Positions 1-10,615 are shown, counted from the stretch's first letter. The stretch: DNA of 64,000 nt from Massilia terrae (GCF_024753145.1 NZ_JANUGU010000002.1:124001-188000); one strand, 5' to 3'. A program made the numbers and translations. Notes: generated by a model not told the origin, from the sequence alone.

Positions 1-1251
1 GACCGGCTTGGCAGCGGAAGGCTTGGCGGCTGCGGCCACTGCGGCAGGCTTGGGCGGCACGGGGGCCGGGGCGCTGGCGGCGGGCTTGGGCGCTTCCGGC
101 TTGGCGTTGGCGGTCGCGGCGGCGCCGGCCTGGTTCTTCACCGTGACCAGCTTTTCGAGGTCGGTGACGTTCTTTTCCAGCTCGCGCACGCGCGCCTGGG
201 CGTCGGCCAGCGCCTTTTCCTTGGCGATCACGTCTTCCGACGCGGCGGTCGAACCCTTGCCGCCGCCAGCCTTGGCCGGCGCGGCCTTGGACAGGTGCAG
301 CTGGTCCTGCGATTCGTTGGCCGCGGTCGGGCGTTCCTCGACCTTGGCGCCGATCTTGCCGCTGGCGCTCTGGCCGGCCTGCGGCACCTTCAGCGCTTCG
401 CTCGAGGCGACCTGGCCGGCGAGCTTGTTGCGGTAGGAGTTGAAGTCGGCGGCGTGGGCCACCACCATGCTGCGCGCTTCCACCGGGTTGGTGGCGCGGA
501 TCGCGTCGGTGTCGGGCACCGACAGGATCTGGCCCGAGCGCAGGCGGTTCATGTTATGGCCGAAGAAGGCGTCCGGATTGGCGCGGTACAGCGCCACCAG
601 CATCATGTCGAGCGAGATGCCTTCCGGCTTGACCTTGGCGGCGATGCGGCCCAGGGTGTCGCCCGGCTTCACGCGATAGCCGTCTTCCGCGCGCTGCCGG
701 TCGGCGGCCGGCTGGGCGGCGCGGGCGCGGGCCGGCGCGGCGTCGACCGCCGCAGCCTGCTGCTGCGCCGGGCGCGCGCGGGTCGGCACTTCGGTCGGCG
801 CCACCTGGGCCGACTGGGTCGTGCGCAGCTCGGCCGGGTCGAGCAGGAAGGTGTATTCCCGCACCAGCTTGCCGTTGTTCCAGGCCAGCTCCAGCAGCAT
901 GTCGACGAAGGGCTCGTTCAGCGGCTGGGTCGAGGTGATGCGGATGAACTGGCGGCCATTGCGCTGCTCGACATTGAAACGGAGCGACAGCAGCGCCGGA
1001 TTGAAATCGATGTTCGCAACCCGGAAAGCTTCCGGCGAAGCCAGCTTGGCGGCGAGGCCCGAGGCTTCGTCGTCCGCCACCGCGGTCAGTTCGATCTCGG
1101 CGCGCAGCGGCTGGCCGAGGGCGGACAGCACCGTGAGCTTGCCGAGACCGGCGGCCTGCGCGCTGGATGCCATGAGCACGGCACTGGCCACCGCTGCGGT
1201 GAGCGTTTTCAGCGCGGACGACATGAGCGGGGGGCGACGGTTGAATTGCAT
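1..1251 (-). CDS. fimV: FimV/HubP-family pilus assembly protein, N-terminal part (runs off left edge)
   Basis: Reading leftward from 1251, the frame stays open to the window edge, so only the first 417 residues are present. It begins with a signal peptide (residues 1-34, ending in SSAQAA). It continues with the FimV N-terminal signature GLGKLTVLSALGQPLRAEIE, a LysM peptidoglycan-binding domain (about 190-247, starting YRVKPGDTLGRIAAK), and a short coiled coil (about 335-370) before an Ala/Pro/Lys-rich linker. FimV/HubP proteins sit in the inner membrane at the cell pole and organise type IV pili, polar markers and, in some species, chemoreceptors. A start at 1224 (MSSALKTL) is equally possible; neither has a clear ribosome site. 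The position downstream of asd matches the usual Burkholderiales order. The cytoplasmic TPR part lies outside the window. Confidence 0.9.
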   Translation of the reverse strand, partial: MQFNRRPPLMSSALKTLTAAVASAVLMASSAQAAGLGKLTVLSALGQPLRAEIELTAVADDEASGLAAKLASPEAFRVANIDFNPALLSLRFNVEQRNGRQFIRITSTQPLNEPFVDMLLELAWNNGKLVREYTFLLDPAELRTTQSAQVAPTEVPTRARPAQQQAAAVDAAPARARAAQPAADRQRAEDGYRVKPGDTLGRIAAKVKPEGISLDMMLVALYRANPDAFFGHNMNRLRSGQILSVPDTDAIRATNPVEARSMVVAHAADFNSYRNKLAGQVASSEALKVPQAGQSASGKIGAKVEERPTAANESQDQLHLSKAAPAKAGGGKGSTAASEDVIAKEKALADAQARVRELEKNVTDLEKLVTVKNQAGAAATANAKPEAPKPAASAPAPVPPKPAAVAAAAKPSAAKPV

Positions 1252-1467
1252 AGTAGAGACTAGTAGGTTTAGCAGGGACAAATGTTTCCCATACAGGTCT
1301 CCAGAACATAACATCATGCTCTAGAGCACGCAAGTTTTCTGGTCTACTAACAGCGGGGTTTGCGGCGCTTTGTTGACGCGTTCGCGGTGGGATGCGCGCG
1401 ATTCAATATCAAGTTCGCCATTGTGCTTGGTGAAATGACATTCACTCTAGATAAATCACAAATGCAA

Positions 1468-1497
1468 ATGGGGTTCCCTCTTGCGCGGGAACCCCAT
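1468..1497 (-). terminator. Hairpin downstream of asd, likely terminator (REP-like)
   Basis: A perfect 11-bp inverted repeat (1468-1478 with 1487-1497) around an 8-nt loop, 27 bases beyond the asd stop. On the minus strand it is followed by T-rich sequence. The stem contains the GGTTCCC/GGGAACC core of the REP hairpins found elsewhere in the window, so it may be a REP unit working as a terminator. Confidence 0.55.
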
Positions 1498-1523
1498 GTC
1501 GCTGGCGCGGTGCGAGCGCGTAT

Positions 1524-2651
1524 TTACTTGTCAAGCACGATGCGCAGCATGCGGCGCAGCGGCTCGGCCGCGCCCCACAGCAGCTGGTCGCCGACCGTGA
1601 AGGCCGACAGGTACTCCGGACCCATCGACATCTTGCGCAGGCGGCCCACCGGAATGGTCAGGCTGCCGGTGACGGCGGCCGGGGTCAGGTCGTGCATCGA
1701 CGCTTCGCGGTTGTTCGGCACCACCTTCACCCACTGGTTGTGGGAGGCGATGATGTCGTTGATCTCGTCCAGCGGCGCATCCTTCTTCAGCTTGATGGTC
1801 AGCGCCTGCGAGTGGCAGCGCATCGCGCCGATGCGCACACACAGGCCGTCGACCGGGGTCGCCGCCGTGCCGAAGGCGTCGCCGCGGCCGAGGATCTTGT
1901 TGGTCTCGGCGCCGGCCTTCCACTCTTCGCGCGACTGGCCGTTGCCCAGGTCCTTGTCGATCCAGGGGATCAGGTTGCCGGCCAGCGGCACGCCGAACTG
2001 CCTGGTCTCGTCAGCCGACATGCCATGCTGGGTGGCCAGCACGCCGCGGTCGATTTCGAGGATGGCCGACGCCGGGTCGTCCAGCAGGCCCTTGACGGCG
2101 CTGTTGATGGTGCCGAACTGGGTCAGCAGCTCGCGCATGTGCTGGGCGCCGCCGCCCGACGCGGCCTGGTAGGTCATGGAGGTCATCCAGTCGACCAGGT
2201 CGTGCTGGAACAGGCCGCCCAGGCCCATCAGCATGCAGGACACCGTGCAGTTGCCGCCGATGTAGTTCTTGACGCCCTTGGCCATCGCGTTCTTGATGAC
2301 GTCGCGGTTGACCGGATCGAGCACGATCACGGCGTCGTCATTCATGCGCAGGGTCGAAGCGGCGTCGATCCAGTAGCCGTTCCAGCCGGCCGCGCGCAGC
2401 TTCGGGAACACCTCGGTGGTGTAGTCGCCGCCCTGGCAGGAAATGATGATCTCGCACTTGGACAGCTCGGCGATGTCGGTCGCGCTTTTCAGCCTGGTCT
2501 CGTTCTTCGCCATCTTCGGCGCATCACCACCCGGATTCGAGGTCGTGAAGAACACCGGCTCGATATGGTCGAAATCGCCCTCGTCCTGCATGCGCTTCAT
2601 CAGGACCGAGCCAACCATGCCACGCCAACCAACCAGGCCTACTAATTTCAT
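1524..2651 (-). CDS. asd: Aspartate-semialdehyde dehydrogenase
   Basis: Makes L-aspartate 4-semialdehyde from aspartyl phosphate with NADPH, the branch point to lysine/diaminopimelate, threonine and methionine. The 375-residue protein has the N-terminal nucleotide-binding loop [13 protein letters not shown] and the catalytic cysteine in [10 protein letters not shown]. Starting at the second of two tandem ATG codons (2651) puts this cysteine at residue 135, as in the E. coli enzyme; the first ATG is at 2654. It is the last biosynthetic gene of the leuC-leuD-leuB-asd block, 29 bases after leuB, and precedes fimV. It supplies the substrate used by DapA, encoded at about 49 kb. Confidence 0.97.
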   Translation of the reverse strand: MKLVGLVGWRGMVGSVLMKRMQDEGDFDHIEPVFFTTSNPGGDAPKMAKNETRLKSATDIAELSKCEIIISCQGGDYTTEVFPKLRAAGWNGYWIDAASTLRMNDDAVIVLDPVNRDVIKNAMAKGVKNYIGGNCTVSCMLMGLGGLFQHDLVDWMTSMTYQAASGGGAQHMRELLTQFGTINSAVKGLLDDPASAILEIDRGVLATQHGMSADETRQFGVPLAGNLIPWIDKDLGNGQSREEWKAGAETNKILGRGDAFGTAATPVDGLCVRIGAMRCHSQALTIKLKKDAPLDEINDIIASHNQWVKVVPNNREASMHDLTPAAVTGSLTIPVGRLRKMSMGPEYLSAFTVGDQLLWGAAEPLRRMLRIVLDK

Positions 2652-2680
2652 CATCGTCTTTCAGTATGTGTATGTGAATA

Positions 2681-3751
<1,071 letters not shown>

Positions 3752-3759
3752 GGATTCTT

Positions 3760-4407
3760 TCAGATGACGTTGGCGAGCCACGGCTGGCTGGCCAGGTGGC
3801 GCTCTTCGAACGCGTGGATCGCGTCGGCGTGGCGCAGGGTCAGGCCGATGTCGTCGAGGCCGTTCAGCAGGCAGTACTTGCGGAATTCGTCGATGTCGAA
3901 CTTGAACGCTTCACCGCCGCTGCCCGTTGACACGGCCTGCTGGGGCAGGTCGATCACCAGCTTGAAGCCGGGGAAGGCCTTGACCTGGTCGAACAGGCGG
4001 TCCACCACGCTTTCCGGCAGCACGATCGGCAGCAGGCCGATCTTGAAGCAGTTGTTGAAGAAGATGTCGGCGAAGCTCGGCGCGATCACCGCGCGGAAGC
4101 CGAACTGCTGCAGCGCCCACGGCGCGTGCTCGCGCGAGGAGCCGCAGCCGAAGTTCTTGCGGGTCAGCAGGACCGAGGCGCCCTGGTAGCGCGGCTGGTT
4201 CAGCACGAAGTCCGGATTCAGCGGGCGCCGCGTGTTGTCCATGCCCGGCTCGCCGTGGTCGAGATAGCGCCACTCGTCGAACAGGTTGGGGCCGAAACCG
4301 GTGCGCCGGATCGACTTCAGGAACTGCTTGGGGATGATGGCGTCGGTGTCGACGTTGGCGCGATCGAGCGGCGCCACCAGGCCTTCGTGTACCGTGAATT
4401 TATCCAT
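3760..4407 (-). CDS. leuD: 3-isopropylmalate dehydratase small subunit
   Basis: Small subunit of isopropylmalate isomerase; pairs with LeuC to interconvert 2- and 3-isopropylmalate. The 215-residue protein starts [20 protein letters not shown] and contains the swivel-domain motif [15 protein letters not shown] that shapes the active site. Length and motifs are normal for the long proteobacterial form. It lies between the entericidin-like gene and leuB in a leftward operon. Confidence 0.97.
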   Translation of the reverse strand: MDKFTVHEGLVAPLDRANVDTDAIIPKQFLKSIRRTGFGPNLFDEWRYLDHGEPGMDNTRRPLNPDFVLNQPRYQGASVLLTRKNFGCGSSREHAPWALQQFGFRAVIAPSFADIFFNNCFKIGLLPIVLPESVVDRLFDQVKAFPGFKLVIDLPQQAVSTGSGGEAFKFDIDEFRKYCLLNGLDDIGLTLRHADAIHAFEERHLASQPWLANVI

Positions 4408-4438
4408 GTTGCCGCCCCACTCTGGGGCTCTCCTTCGA

Positions 4439-4561
4439 TTATTTGCCGCCGGCGCCGGTGATCACCTGGCCAGCACGCTGGACGTCCTTGCCGACGCCGG
4501 AAATGGTGTTGCAGCCTGCGAGGGTCACTGCCACTAGCGCGAATACGAACAGCTTTTTCAT
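4439..4561 (-). CDS. Entericidin-like small lipoprotein
   Basis: A 40-residue gene easily missed by gene finders. It starts [20 protein letters not shown], a short lipoprotein signal with lipobox LAGC and lipidated cysteine at 17. The mature part ([20 protein letters not shown]) has the glycine-rich amphipathic pattern of the entericidin A/B family. Entericidins are small membrane lipoproteins first described as an antidote/toxin pair linked to stationary-phase lysis; most homologues are uncharacterised. It lies inside the leu operon between leuC and leuD, an arrangement I know from other Burkholderiales, so co-transcription is likely. No second entericidin gene is seen nearby. Confidence 0.85.
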   Translation of the reverse strand: MKKLFVFALVAVTLAGCNTISGVGKDVQRAGQVITGAGGK

Positions 4562-4662
4562 GTATATCCCTATGTTTTGTTTATCAGTTAAGCCGGCCGC
4601 TTGTGCCGGCCTTTTTAGCTTACAACAAGATCAAACGGATGCAGGTCCTTGCTTTCGTTTGA

Positions 4663-6063
4663 TTACAAACCGCGGACGTCGACGAAGTGGCCCGCGATAC
4701 CGGCTGCCGCGGCCATCGCCGGCGACACCAGGTGGGTGCGGCCGCCCTGGCCCTGGCGGCCCTCGAAGTTGCGGTTCGAGGTCGAGGCGCAGCGCTCGCC
4801 CGGCTCCAGCCGGTCGGCGTTCATCGCCAGGCACATCGAGCAGCCAGGCTCGCGCCATTCGAAGCCGGCGGCCTTGAAGATCTGGTCGAGGCCTTCGCGC
4901 TCGGCCTGTTCCTTGACCAGGCCGGAGCCCGGCACCACCATCGCCAGCTTGACGTTGGCCGCGCGGTGGCGGCCACGCACCACCTGCGCCGCGGCGCGCA
5001 AGTCTTCGATGCGCGAGTTGGTGCAGGAGCCGATGAAGACCTTGTCGATCTTGATGTCTTCGATGCGGGTGTTGGGCGCCAGGTTCATGTAGACCAGCGC
5101 CTTTTCCATCGCGTCGCGGCGCACCGGGTCCTTTTCGGTTTCCGGATCGGGCACGCGGCCGTCGATGGTGGTCACCATTTCGGGCGAGGTGCCCCAGGTG
5201 ACTTGCGGGCGGATCTCGGCGGCGTTGAGCGTGACCACCAGGTCGAACTTCGCGCCCGGGTCGGTGTGCAGGGTGCGCCAGTAGGCGACCGCCTTGTCCC
5301 AATCGTCGCCTTTCGGCGCGAACGGGCGGCCCTTGATGTAGTCGATGGTGGTCTCGTCGACGCCGACCATGCCGGCGCGCGCGCCCGCTTCGATCGCCAT
5401 ATTACAGACCGTCATCCGGCCTTCCATCGACAGCGAACGGATGGTCGAGCCGCCGAATTCGATCGCATAGCCGGTGCCGCCGGCGGTGCCGATCTTGCCG
5501 ATCACGGCCAGCACGATGTCCTTGGCGGTGACGCCGGCCGGCAGCGCGCCGTCGACCTGCACCAGCATCGATTTCGATTTCTTGGCCAGCAGCGTCTGGG
5601 TCGCCAGCACGTGCTCCACTTCCGAGGTGCCGATGCCGTGCGCCAGCGCGCCAAAAGCGCCGTGGGTCGAGGTGTGCGAGTCGCCGCAGACCACGGTCAT
5701 GCCCGGCAGCGTGGCGCCCTGCTCCGGCCCGATCACGTGCACGATGCCCTGGCGCTTGTCGTTCATGTCGAAGTAGGTCAGGCCGAAGCTCTTGGCGTTG
5801 GCGTCGAGCGTCTCGACCTGCAGGCGCGAAGTCGGGTCGGCGATGCCCTCGGCGCGGCTGGTGGTGGGGACGTTGTGGTCGGCCACGGCCAGGTTGGCGG
5901 AGGTGCGCCATAGCGGACGATGCGCCTCGCGCAGGCCCTCGAAGGCCTGCGGGCTGGTCACTTCATGGACCAGGTGACGGTCGATGTACAGCAGCGTGGT
6001 GCCGTCCGTGTCGGCACGGACGACGTGGGAATCCCAGAGTTTGTCGTAGAGCGTCTTTAACAT
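4663..6063 (-). CDS. leuC: 3-isopropylmalate dehydratase large subunit
   Basis: Aconitase-family large subunit of isopropylmalate isomerase, which holds a 4Fe-4S cluster. The 466-residue protein starts [15 protein letters not shown] and shows cluster-cysteine segments near [15 protein letters not shown] and [11 protein letters not shown], plus [16 protein letters not shown]. The open frame continues 30 codons upstream without similarity, so the ATG at 6063 is used. First gene of the leftward leucine block. Confidence 0.97.
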   Translation of the reverse strand: MLKTLYDKLWDSHVVRADTDGTTLLYIDRHLVHEVTSPQAFEGLREAHRPLWRTSANLAVADHNVPTTSRAEGIADPTSRLQVETLDANAKSFGLTYFDMNDKRQGIVHVIGPEQGATLPGMTVVCGDSHTSTHGAFGALAHGIGTSEVEHVLATQTLLAKKSKSMLVQVDGALPAGVTAKDIVLAVIGKIGTAGGTGYAIEFGGSTIRSLSMEGRMTVCNMAIEAGARAGMVGVDETTIDYIKGRPFAPKGDDWDKAVAYWRTLHTDPGAKFDLVVTLNAAEIRPQVTWGTSPEMVTTIDGRVPDPETEKDPVRRDAMEKALVYMNLAPNTRIEDIKIDKVFIGSCTNSRIEDLRAAAQVVRGRHRAANVKLAMVVPGSGLVKEQAEREGLDQIFKAAGFEWREPGCSMCLAMNADRLEPGERCASTSNRNFEGRQGQGGRTHLVSPAMAAAAGIAGHFVDVRGL

Positions 6064-6109
6064 GATCGATTTCGTATCCTTCGGCGGTCTGCGCAGGCAG
6101 ACTCGTTCG

Positions 6110-6118
6110 ATTATGCCA
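6110..6118 (-). promoter_or_regulatory. Possible extended -10 element for leuC
   Basis: On the minus strand the sequence reads TGG-CATAAT, an extended -10 with a 5/6 hexamer, about 47 bases upstream of the leuC start codon. No convincing -35 hexamer is visible at normal spacing. Confidence 0.3.
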
Positions 6119-6220
6119 TATTTGTGCATTGCGGTAGGGATGGGCATTTGCACGATTATTTCAATTCAACTCGGCTGTGGTGAATTAGATTTTCTTATGC
6201 ATGGGGTTTTACAAATAAAA

Positions 6221-6249
6221 AAAGCCTGCAGTTCAAAAACGCAGGCTTT
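6221..6249 (-). terminator. Intrinsic terminator of the cheZ-cheA operon
   Basis: A 9-bp inverted repeat (AAAGCCTGC with GCAGGCTTT) around an 11-nt A-rich loop. On the minus strand it ends in a run of seven T residues, 57 bases after the cheA stop. It is a classical rho-independent signal for leftward transcription. Confidence 0.85.
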
Positions 6250-6262
6250 CTCACTAAAAATC

Positions 6263-6290
6263 ATCGTCCCGGCGAAGACCGGGATCCATG
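6263..6290. repeat. REP-type hairpin, single unit
   Basis: Core TCCCGG/CCGGGA (6267-6272 with 6279-6284) between the cheA stop and its terminator. It is one of 15 such places in the window. Confidence 0.6.
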
Positions 6291-6305
6291 GCAAGGCCGC
6301 GCCAA

Positions 6306-8141
6306 CTAGGCCGCCAGGCGCACGCTGCTGCGGCAGCCATCCATCAGGAAGGACAGGCCGACCACCAGCACCAGCTCGCCCTCGGCCGAACGGGCGGTGC
6401 CGGTGATGCCTTCGACGTTCAGCGCCGTCATCGGCTTGATCACCAGGTCGGCGGTGCCATCCACCGCTTCCACCGCCAGGATGTAGGGCTGCGGCGCGTT
6501 GACCACGATGCCGACCCGTTCCGAGCAGTCCTCGTAGCACAGCGAACTGGCCAGCGAACGCACCGGCAGCGGGATGCCCTGGTCCTTCAGCACCGGGGCG
6601 CTGCCGACCGACATGAAGGTTTCCGGCAGCTCGACCACGCGCTGCACCGCGGCCATCGGCAGCGCCAGCAGCGCGCCCGAGGTCGAGACCAGCATGGTCG
6701 GCACGATCGACAGTTCGATCGGCAGGCGGATCGCGAACTTGGTGCCCTTGCCCAGCGTCGATTCGATGCGCACCACGCCGCGGTTCTTCTCGACCGCCGT
6801 CTTCACCACGTCCATGCCGACGCCGCGCCCGGACACCGACGACGCCACTTCCTTGGTCGAGAAGCCCGGCAGGAACACCAGCTGGTAGGCCTCCTCGTCC
6901 GACATCACGGCGGTCTCGGAGATCAGGCCCTTCTCGGCCGCTTTCTTCTTGAGCCGTGCCGGATCCATGCCGCGGCCATCGTCGGACAGCACGATCATCA
7001 CGCTGTTCGCTTCCTGCCAGGCCTTGAGCGAGATGGTGGCCTTGACCGGCTTGCCGATCGCGCCACGGTCATCCGGCGACTCGACGCCGTGGTCGAGCGC
7101 GTTGCGCAGCATGTGCACCAGCGGGTCGTACAGGCTGTCGACCACCACGCGGTCGACTTCGGTCTCGGCGCCTTCGATGTTCAGCTCGACGTCCTTGCCC
7201 AGGTCCTTGGCCAGCTCGCGCACCAGGCGCGGGAATTTCTGGAACAGGCGGCCCACTGGCTGCATGCGGGTCGCCAGCGTGGCGCGCTGCAGTTCGGCCG
7301 AGTAGCGCGAAGCGCGCTCCAGGGTTTCGGTCAGCGTCGCCATCAGGGTCGCGGCCTGGCCTTCGAACTTGAACTGCTGCAGGCGTTCGAGCAGCACGGC
7401 GGCCTGGTTCGCGGCCTGCACCGATTCGCCCGCCACTTCGAGCAGCGCGTCCAGCTTGACCGCGTCGATGCGGATGCTTTCGTCCTTGGCGTTGCCGCCC
7501 GCCGCGGCCTGCTGGGCCTGGCGGCGGTCGACGCCGTCCCAGCCCGGCTTGGCGACGGCGTCAAGCTGCGCCGGCGCGGCCGCTGCCAGCGCCGGGGCGG
7601 CGTCGGACGAGGCCTCGACCATGCTGTCTTCCGGGACCACGGCGTTGAAATAGGCGACCCAGTCGATGTCTTCATCGGCGTCGTTCCGGGCAGGCGCCGG
7701 CGATGCCACGGCGGCCGGCTGGGCAGCGGGCGCCGGCGCGGCGGCGGGCGCTTCACCCTTGCCGTCGATCGCGTCGCGCAGGATGCGTTCGAGTTCCGGC
7801 GGCATCGGCGCCAGCTGCTCCGGCGGCGTGCCGCCGTTGAGCGCGGTGAGCTGGTCGGCCACGAAGCCGGACGCCTGCAGCGAGGCCTCGATCGCCGACG
7901 GCGTGACCGGCGCGGCGCCGGTGCGCAGCGCGTCGAACAGGTTTTCCGTCAGGTGGCAGGCCGTGACCAGGGCCGGCAAGCCCATGAAGCCGGCGCCGCC
8001 CTTGATCGTGTGGAAGGAACGGAACACCGCGTTCAGCGTTTCCTTGTTGTCCGGATCGCGTTCGAGGCGCAACAGATGTTCTTCGACATTGACCGCCAGG
8101 TCCATCGCCTCGACGACGAACTCCTTGAGCATATCGTCCAT
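6306..8141 (-). CDS. cheA: Chemotaxis histidine kinase CheA
   Basis: Receptor-coupled kinase that phosphorylates itself and passes the phosphate to response regulators. In order: HPt domain with phospho-accepting His44 (SFHTIKGGAGF); Ala/Pro-rich linker (about 115-215); dimerisation helices (about 220-310); HATPase with N box (HMLRNALDHGVESP), G1 (DDGRGMDPARL) and G2 (GRGVGMDVVK); and a C-terminal CheW-like domain. At 611 residues it is somewhat shorter than E. coli CheA, and I see no clear P2 regulator-binding domain in the low-complexity linker. Its ATG overlaps the cheZ stop (TAATG), so translation is coupled. No cheW, cheY, receptor, cheR or cheB gene adjoins it; the che genes at about 25 kb form a separate operon. 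Confidence 0.93.
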   Translation of the reverse strand: MDDMLKEFVVEAMDLAVNVEEHLLRLERDPDNKETLNAVFRSFHTIKGGAGFMGLPALVTACHLTENLFDALRTGAAPVTPSAIEASLQASGFVADQLTALNGGTPPEQLAPMPPELERILRDAIDGKGEAPAAAPAPAAQPAAVASPAPARNDADEDIDWVAYFNAVVPEDSMVEASSDAAPALAAAAPAQLDAVAKPGWDGVDRRQAQQAAAGGNAKDESIRIDAVKLDALLEVAGESVQAANQAAVLLERLQQFKFEGQAATLMATLTETLERASRYSAELQRATLATRMQPVGRLFQKFPRLVRELAKDLGKDVELNIEGAETEVDRVVVDSLYDPLVHMLRNALDHGVESPDDRGAIGKPVKATISLKAWQEANSVMIVLSDDGRGMDPARLKKKAAEKGLISETAVMSDEEAYQLVFLPGFSTKEVASSVSGRGVGMDVVKTAVEKNRGVVRIESTLGKGTKFAIRLPIELSIVPTMLVSTSGALLALPMAAVQRVVELPETFMSVGSAPVLKDQGIPLPVRSLASSLCYEDCSERVGIVVNAPQPYILAVEAVDGTADLVIKPMTALNVEGITGTARSAEGELVLVVGLSFLMDGCRSSVRLAA

Positions 8142-8995
8142 TAGAATCCCAGCTCGGCTAAGAGGTCGTCGACATTGTCCTGGTCCAGCGCCACGTCAGG
8201 TACGGACGGGCCCTGCATCAGCGGCTGCGTCGGCGCGTGCTGTTTCTGCGCCAGCTTTTCCTTCATCTCGGCGGGCGCGTTGTCGCGCAGGATCTGGGCC
8301 AGCCCGGTCTCGACCGTCTTGGTGATGGTGACCACCTTCTTGATCAGCTGGCCGGTGATGTCCTGGAAGTCCTGCGCCATCATGATGTCGAGCAGGCGCG
8401 CCTTTTCCTTTTCGGTGGCGGCCGACACCAGCTGGGCGAAGGCGCGCGAGTCGCCGGCCAGCTCCTTGAATTCCTCGACGCTCAGGCGGCCGGCGAACAG
8501 CTCGTCCCAGCGCTCCTCCATCGACTTCGACTGGCGCTGCAGGTCATCCTGCTCGGGCATGCCGGCATCCAGGGTGTTGAGCACTTTGTTGGCGGCCTGC
8601 TCGGTCAGGGTGGCCACGTATTCCAGCCGGTCCTGGGCGTCGACGATCTGGACCGAAGCCTCCGACAATGCACGATCGTAGCCCAGCTCGCGCAGCGAAT
8701 CGTGCAGCAGGCGCACGATGCCGCCGATGCGCTCGAAAATCGGCTTGCCGGATTCGTCTTCGACCGGCGCGGCGGCTGCTTCGGCGGCTTCGGCAGCGGC
8801 CGCGGGGGACGCTTCTCCGGCGCGGCCGGAGGCGACCTGGTCGAACAGCGCTTCCAGCTCGTCTTCTTCGGCGGCGGGCGCAGGGGCTTCGGCAACGGGC
8901 GCGGGCGCCGGCGCCGCTTCGGCCTGGGTGCTGGCGCGCTGTGCCGCGACCTCCTCGAACAGTGCGTCGAAATCCTCTGCGGCGTCGCTCATCAT
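8141..8995 (-). CDS. cheZ: CheY-P phosphatase CheZ
   Basis: Dephosphorylates CheY-P to end the motor signal. The 284-residue protein has an acidic and Ala/Pro-rich N-terminal region (1-80, containing two similar ALFEEVA/ALFDQVA stretches), then the CheZ helical hairpin. The catalytic pair lies in AQDFQDITGQLIKKVV (Asp212 and Gln216 here, equivalent to Asp143 and Gln147 of E. coli). The C-terminal CheY-binding peptide is VDDLLAELGF. Two tandem ATGs (8995, 8992) are possible. First gene of the cheZ-cheA pair; the order is reversed from the usual cheY-cheZ. Confidence 0.92.
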   Translation of the reverse strand: MMSDAAEDFDALFEEVAAQRASTQAEAAPAPAPVAEAPAPAAEEDELEALFDQVASGRAGEASPAAAAEAAEAAAAPVEDESGKPIFERIGGIVRLLHDSLRELGYDRALSEASVQIVDAQDRLEYVATLTEQAANKVLNTLDAGMPEQDDLQRQSKSMEERWDELFAGRLSVEEFKELAGDSRAFAQLVSAATEKEKARLLDIMMAQDFQDITGQLIKKVVTITKTVETGLAQILRDNAPAEMKEKLAQKQHAPTQPLMQGPSVPDVALDQDNVDDLLAELGF

Positions 8996-9375
8996 CCCTG
9001 CTTCTCCATGTTCTGTATTACGTCTTGCAATGCGGTGTCGGGCTGCGGAACACGCGCCACAGCGGTGCGGCGGGGCATGTACCAGGTTTTACACGAGTGT
9101 AGCAGCGGCGTTGCCGTAGGTAAATCTCCGTTCCGCCAGCGTCGCGCATTGGACAAGAAAACTTAATTTGGAGACAATGTATTCGGGCTGATATCGCAGT
9201 TTTCCGCCCGGTAAGTGTTGTATTTTGATGCGCCCTCGCCAATAGATGTTGCTGACGTGCAATTGCCCTAAGGCTGAGCGGACTCTGGTTTGAGCGAGGT
9301 CAACGGACCGCGTCCCGTCCCCGGGCGGGATGCGCACTACAATGCCAATGTAGCTTGTGTGTGGGAGGACTGACC
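8996..9375. other. Divergent intergenic region, cheZ / universal stress protein
   Basis: About 380 bases with lower GC than the flanking genes, holding the start regions of two divergent units. A -10-like TACAAT lies at 9338-9343, 33 bases before the usp start, without a clear -35. Short leftward frames here show no protein-like features. I see no further structure. Confidence 0.4.
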
Positions 9376-9840
9376 ATGTACCGGAAAATTCTGATCACCA
9401 CGGACGGATCGGCCGTGTCGCAGCACACCGCCTGCGCCGGTGTCAAATTCGCCCAGCAAATGCAGGCCGAGGTGCTGGCGCTGTTCGTGGCGCCCAGCTA
9501 CCAATACCCCGTGTATGTCGAAATCGTCCCGCCGGCCTACCCCAGCGAGGAGGAATACCTGGCCCAGATGCGGCGCATGGGCGAGGAATACATGGGCTCG
9601 ATCATGCGGGCGGCTGAAAAAGCCGGGCTCCAGCACAGCTGCATGACGGCGTTTTCCGACACCGCCGCGCTCAAGATCGTCGACGTGGCCGAGCAACAGG
9701 GTTGCGACCTCATCTTCATGGGCTCGCACGGGCGCAGCGGCTGGGGCCAGTTGCTGCTCGGCTCGGTCACCAACAAGGTGCTGTCGCACACGAGCAAGCC
9801 GGTGCTGGTGCACCGCCTGATCCGCGAGCCGGGCACCTGA
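9376..9840 (+). CDS. Universal stress protein (UspA family)
   Basis: A 154-residue single-domain Usp protein starting MYRKILITTDGSAVSQHT. The C-terminal half has the ATP-binding signature GSHGRSGWGQLLLGSVT (the G-2x-G-9x-G-S/T pattern), so it should belong to the nucleotide-binding subgroup. Such proteins are cytoplasmic and accumulate under starvation, oxygen limitation or other stress. The start at 9376 follows a GGGAGG ribosome site; the upstream in-frame extension lacks similarity. It is followed rightward by a NarL-type regulator and a Crp/Fnr protein, suggesting a stress or low-oxygen regulatory cluster. Confidence 0.93.
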   Translation: MYRKILITTDGSAVSQHTACAGVKFAQQMQAEVLALFVAPSYQYPVYVEIVPPAYPSEEEYLAQMRRMGEEYMGSIMRAAEKAGLQHSCMTAFSDTAALKIVDVAEQQGCDLIFMGSHGRSGWGQLLLGSVTNKVLSHTSKPVLVHRLIREPGT

Positions 9841-9897
9841 AGCGACGCCAGAAAAGCAACATGCTGCATAAAACGTGGTAAAAATTGCATGACTTTT

Positions 9898-9906
9898 TGA
9901 TACAAT
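9898..9906 (+). promoter_or_regulatory. Extended -10 promoter of the response regulator gene
   Basis: TGA-TACAAT, an extended -10 with a 5/6 hexamer, in a 40-base AT-rich island 65 bases upstream of the response regulator start. The -35 region is weak, as is common for extended -10 promoters. Confidence 0.5.
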
Positions 9907-9970
9907 TTAAATGCATTGATAACACTTGTGTCGGCAGCCGTCGTTTGCAGTCCAGCCAGGGGATATCAAC

Positions 9971-10615
9971 ATGATCAGAATTGTCATTGCGGATGACCAC
10001 ACCATCATGCGCGAAGGCCTCAAGCGCATCCTCGACGGCGCGCTCGACATCGAGATCGTCGGCGAGGCCATCAACGGCTTCGAGGTCCTGTCGCATGTGC
10101 GCCAGGGCGGCTTCGACATGCTGCTGCTGGACCTGTCCATGCCCGGCCGCAGCGGCGTCGACCTGATCCGCCAGGTGCGCGCCGAATCGCCCAAGCTCGC
10201 CATCCTCATCCTCACCATGCACGAGGAGGAACAGTACGCGGTGCGGGCGATCCGGGCCGGCGCCCAGGGCTACCTGACCAAGGAAAGCGCCGGCACCCAG
10301 CTGGTCGGCGCGATCCGCAAGGTGGCGTCCGGGCGGCCTTACATCAGCACGGAGGTGGCCGAGCAGCTGGCCCTGAACATCATGGCGCCCAATGAGCAGT
10401 TGCTGCACAAGCAGCTCTCGGACCGCGAATTCGAGGTGTTTTCACTACTCGTGGGCGGCAAATCCATCACCGAGATTGCCAACAACCTGCATTTGTCGGT
10501 AAAAACGGTCAGTACCCACAAAACCCGCATCATGCAGAAGATGGGCATGACGTCCCTGTCCGAAATGGTGCAGTACGCGGTGGCCCACCGCCTGCTGTCG
10601 CCCATGAAAGCCTGA
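9971..10615 (+). CDS. NarL/FixJ-type response regulator
   Basis: A 214-residue two-domain transcription factor. The N-terminal receiver has the acidic pair Asp8-Asp9, phosphorylatable Asp54 (LLLDLSMPG), and conserved Thr and Lys (ILTMHEE, GYLTKES). The C-terminal LuxR helix-turn-helix begins LSDREFEVFSLLVGGKS and has recognition helix SVKTVSTHKTRIMQKM. No cognate histidine kinase is adjacent, so the partner is elsewhere. The ATG at 9971 is chosen because the protein then begins MIRIVIADDHTIMREGL, as in the family. Genes on both sides are also stress regulators. Confidence 0.93.
   Translation: MIRIVIADDHTIMREGLKRILDGALDIEIVGEAINGFEVLSHVRQGGFDMLLLDLSMPGRSGVDLIRQVRAESPKLAILILTMHEEEQYAVRAIRAGAQGYLTKESAGTQLVGAIRKVASGRPYISTEVAEQLALNIMAPNEQLLHKQLSDREFEVFSLLVGGKSITEIANNLHLSVKTVSTHKTRIMQKMGMTSLSEMVQYAVAHRLLSPMKA

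Noticed and set aside
9018..9337. Two short leftward frames in the cheZ-usp gap
   Set aside because: No ribosome site, no protein-like composition, and they overlap the likely promoter region.
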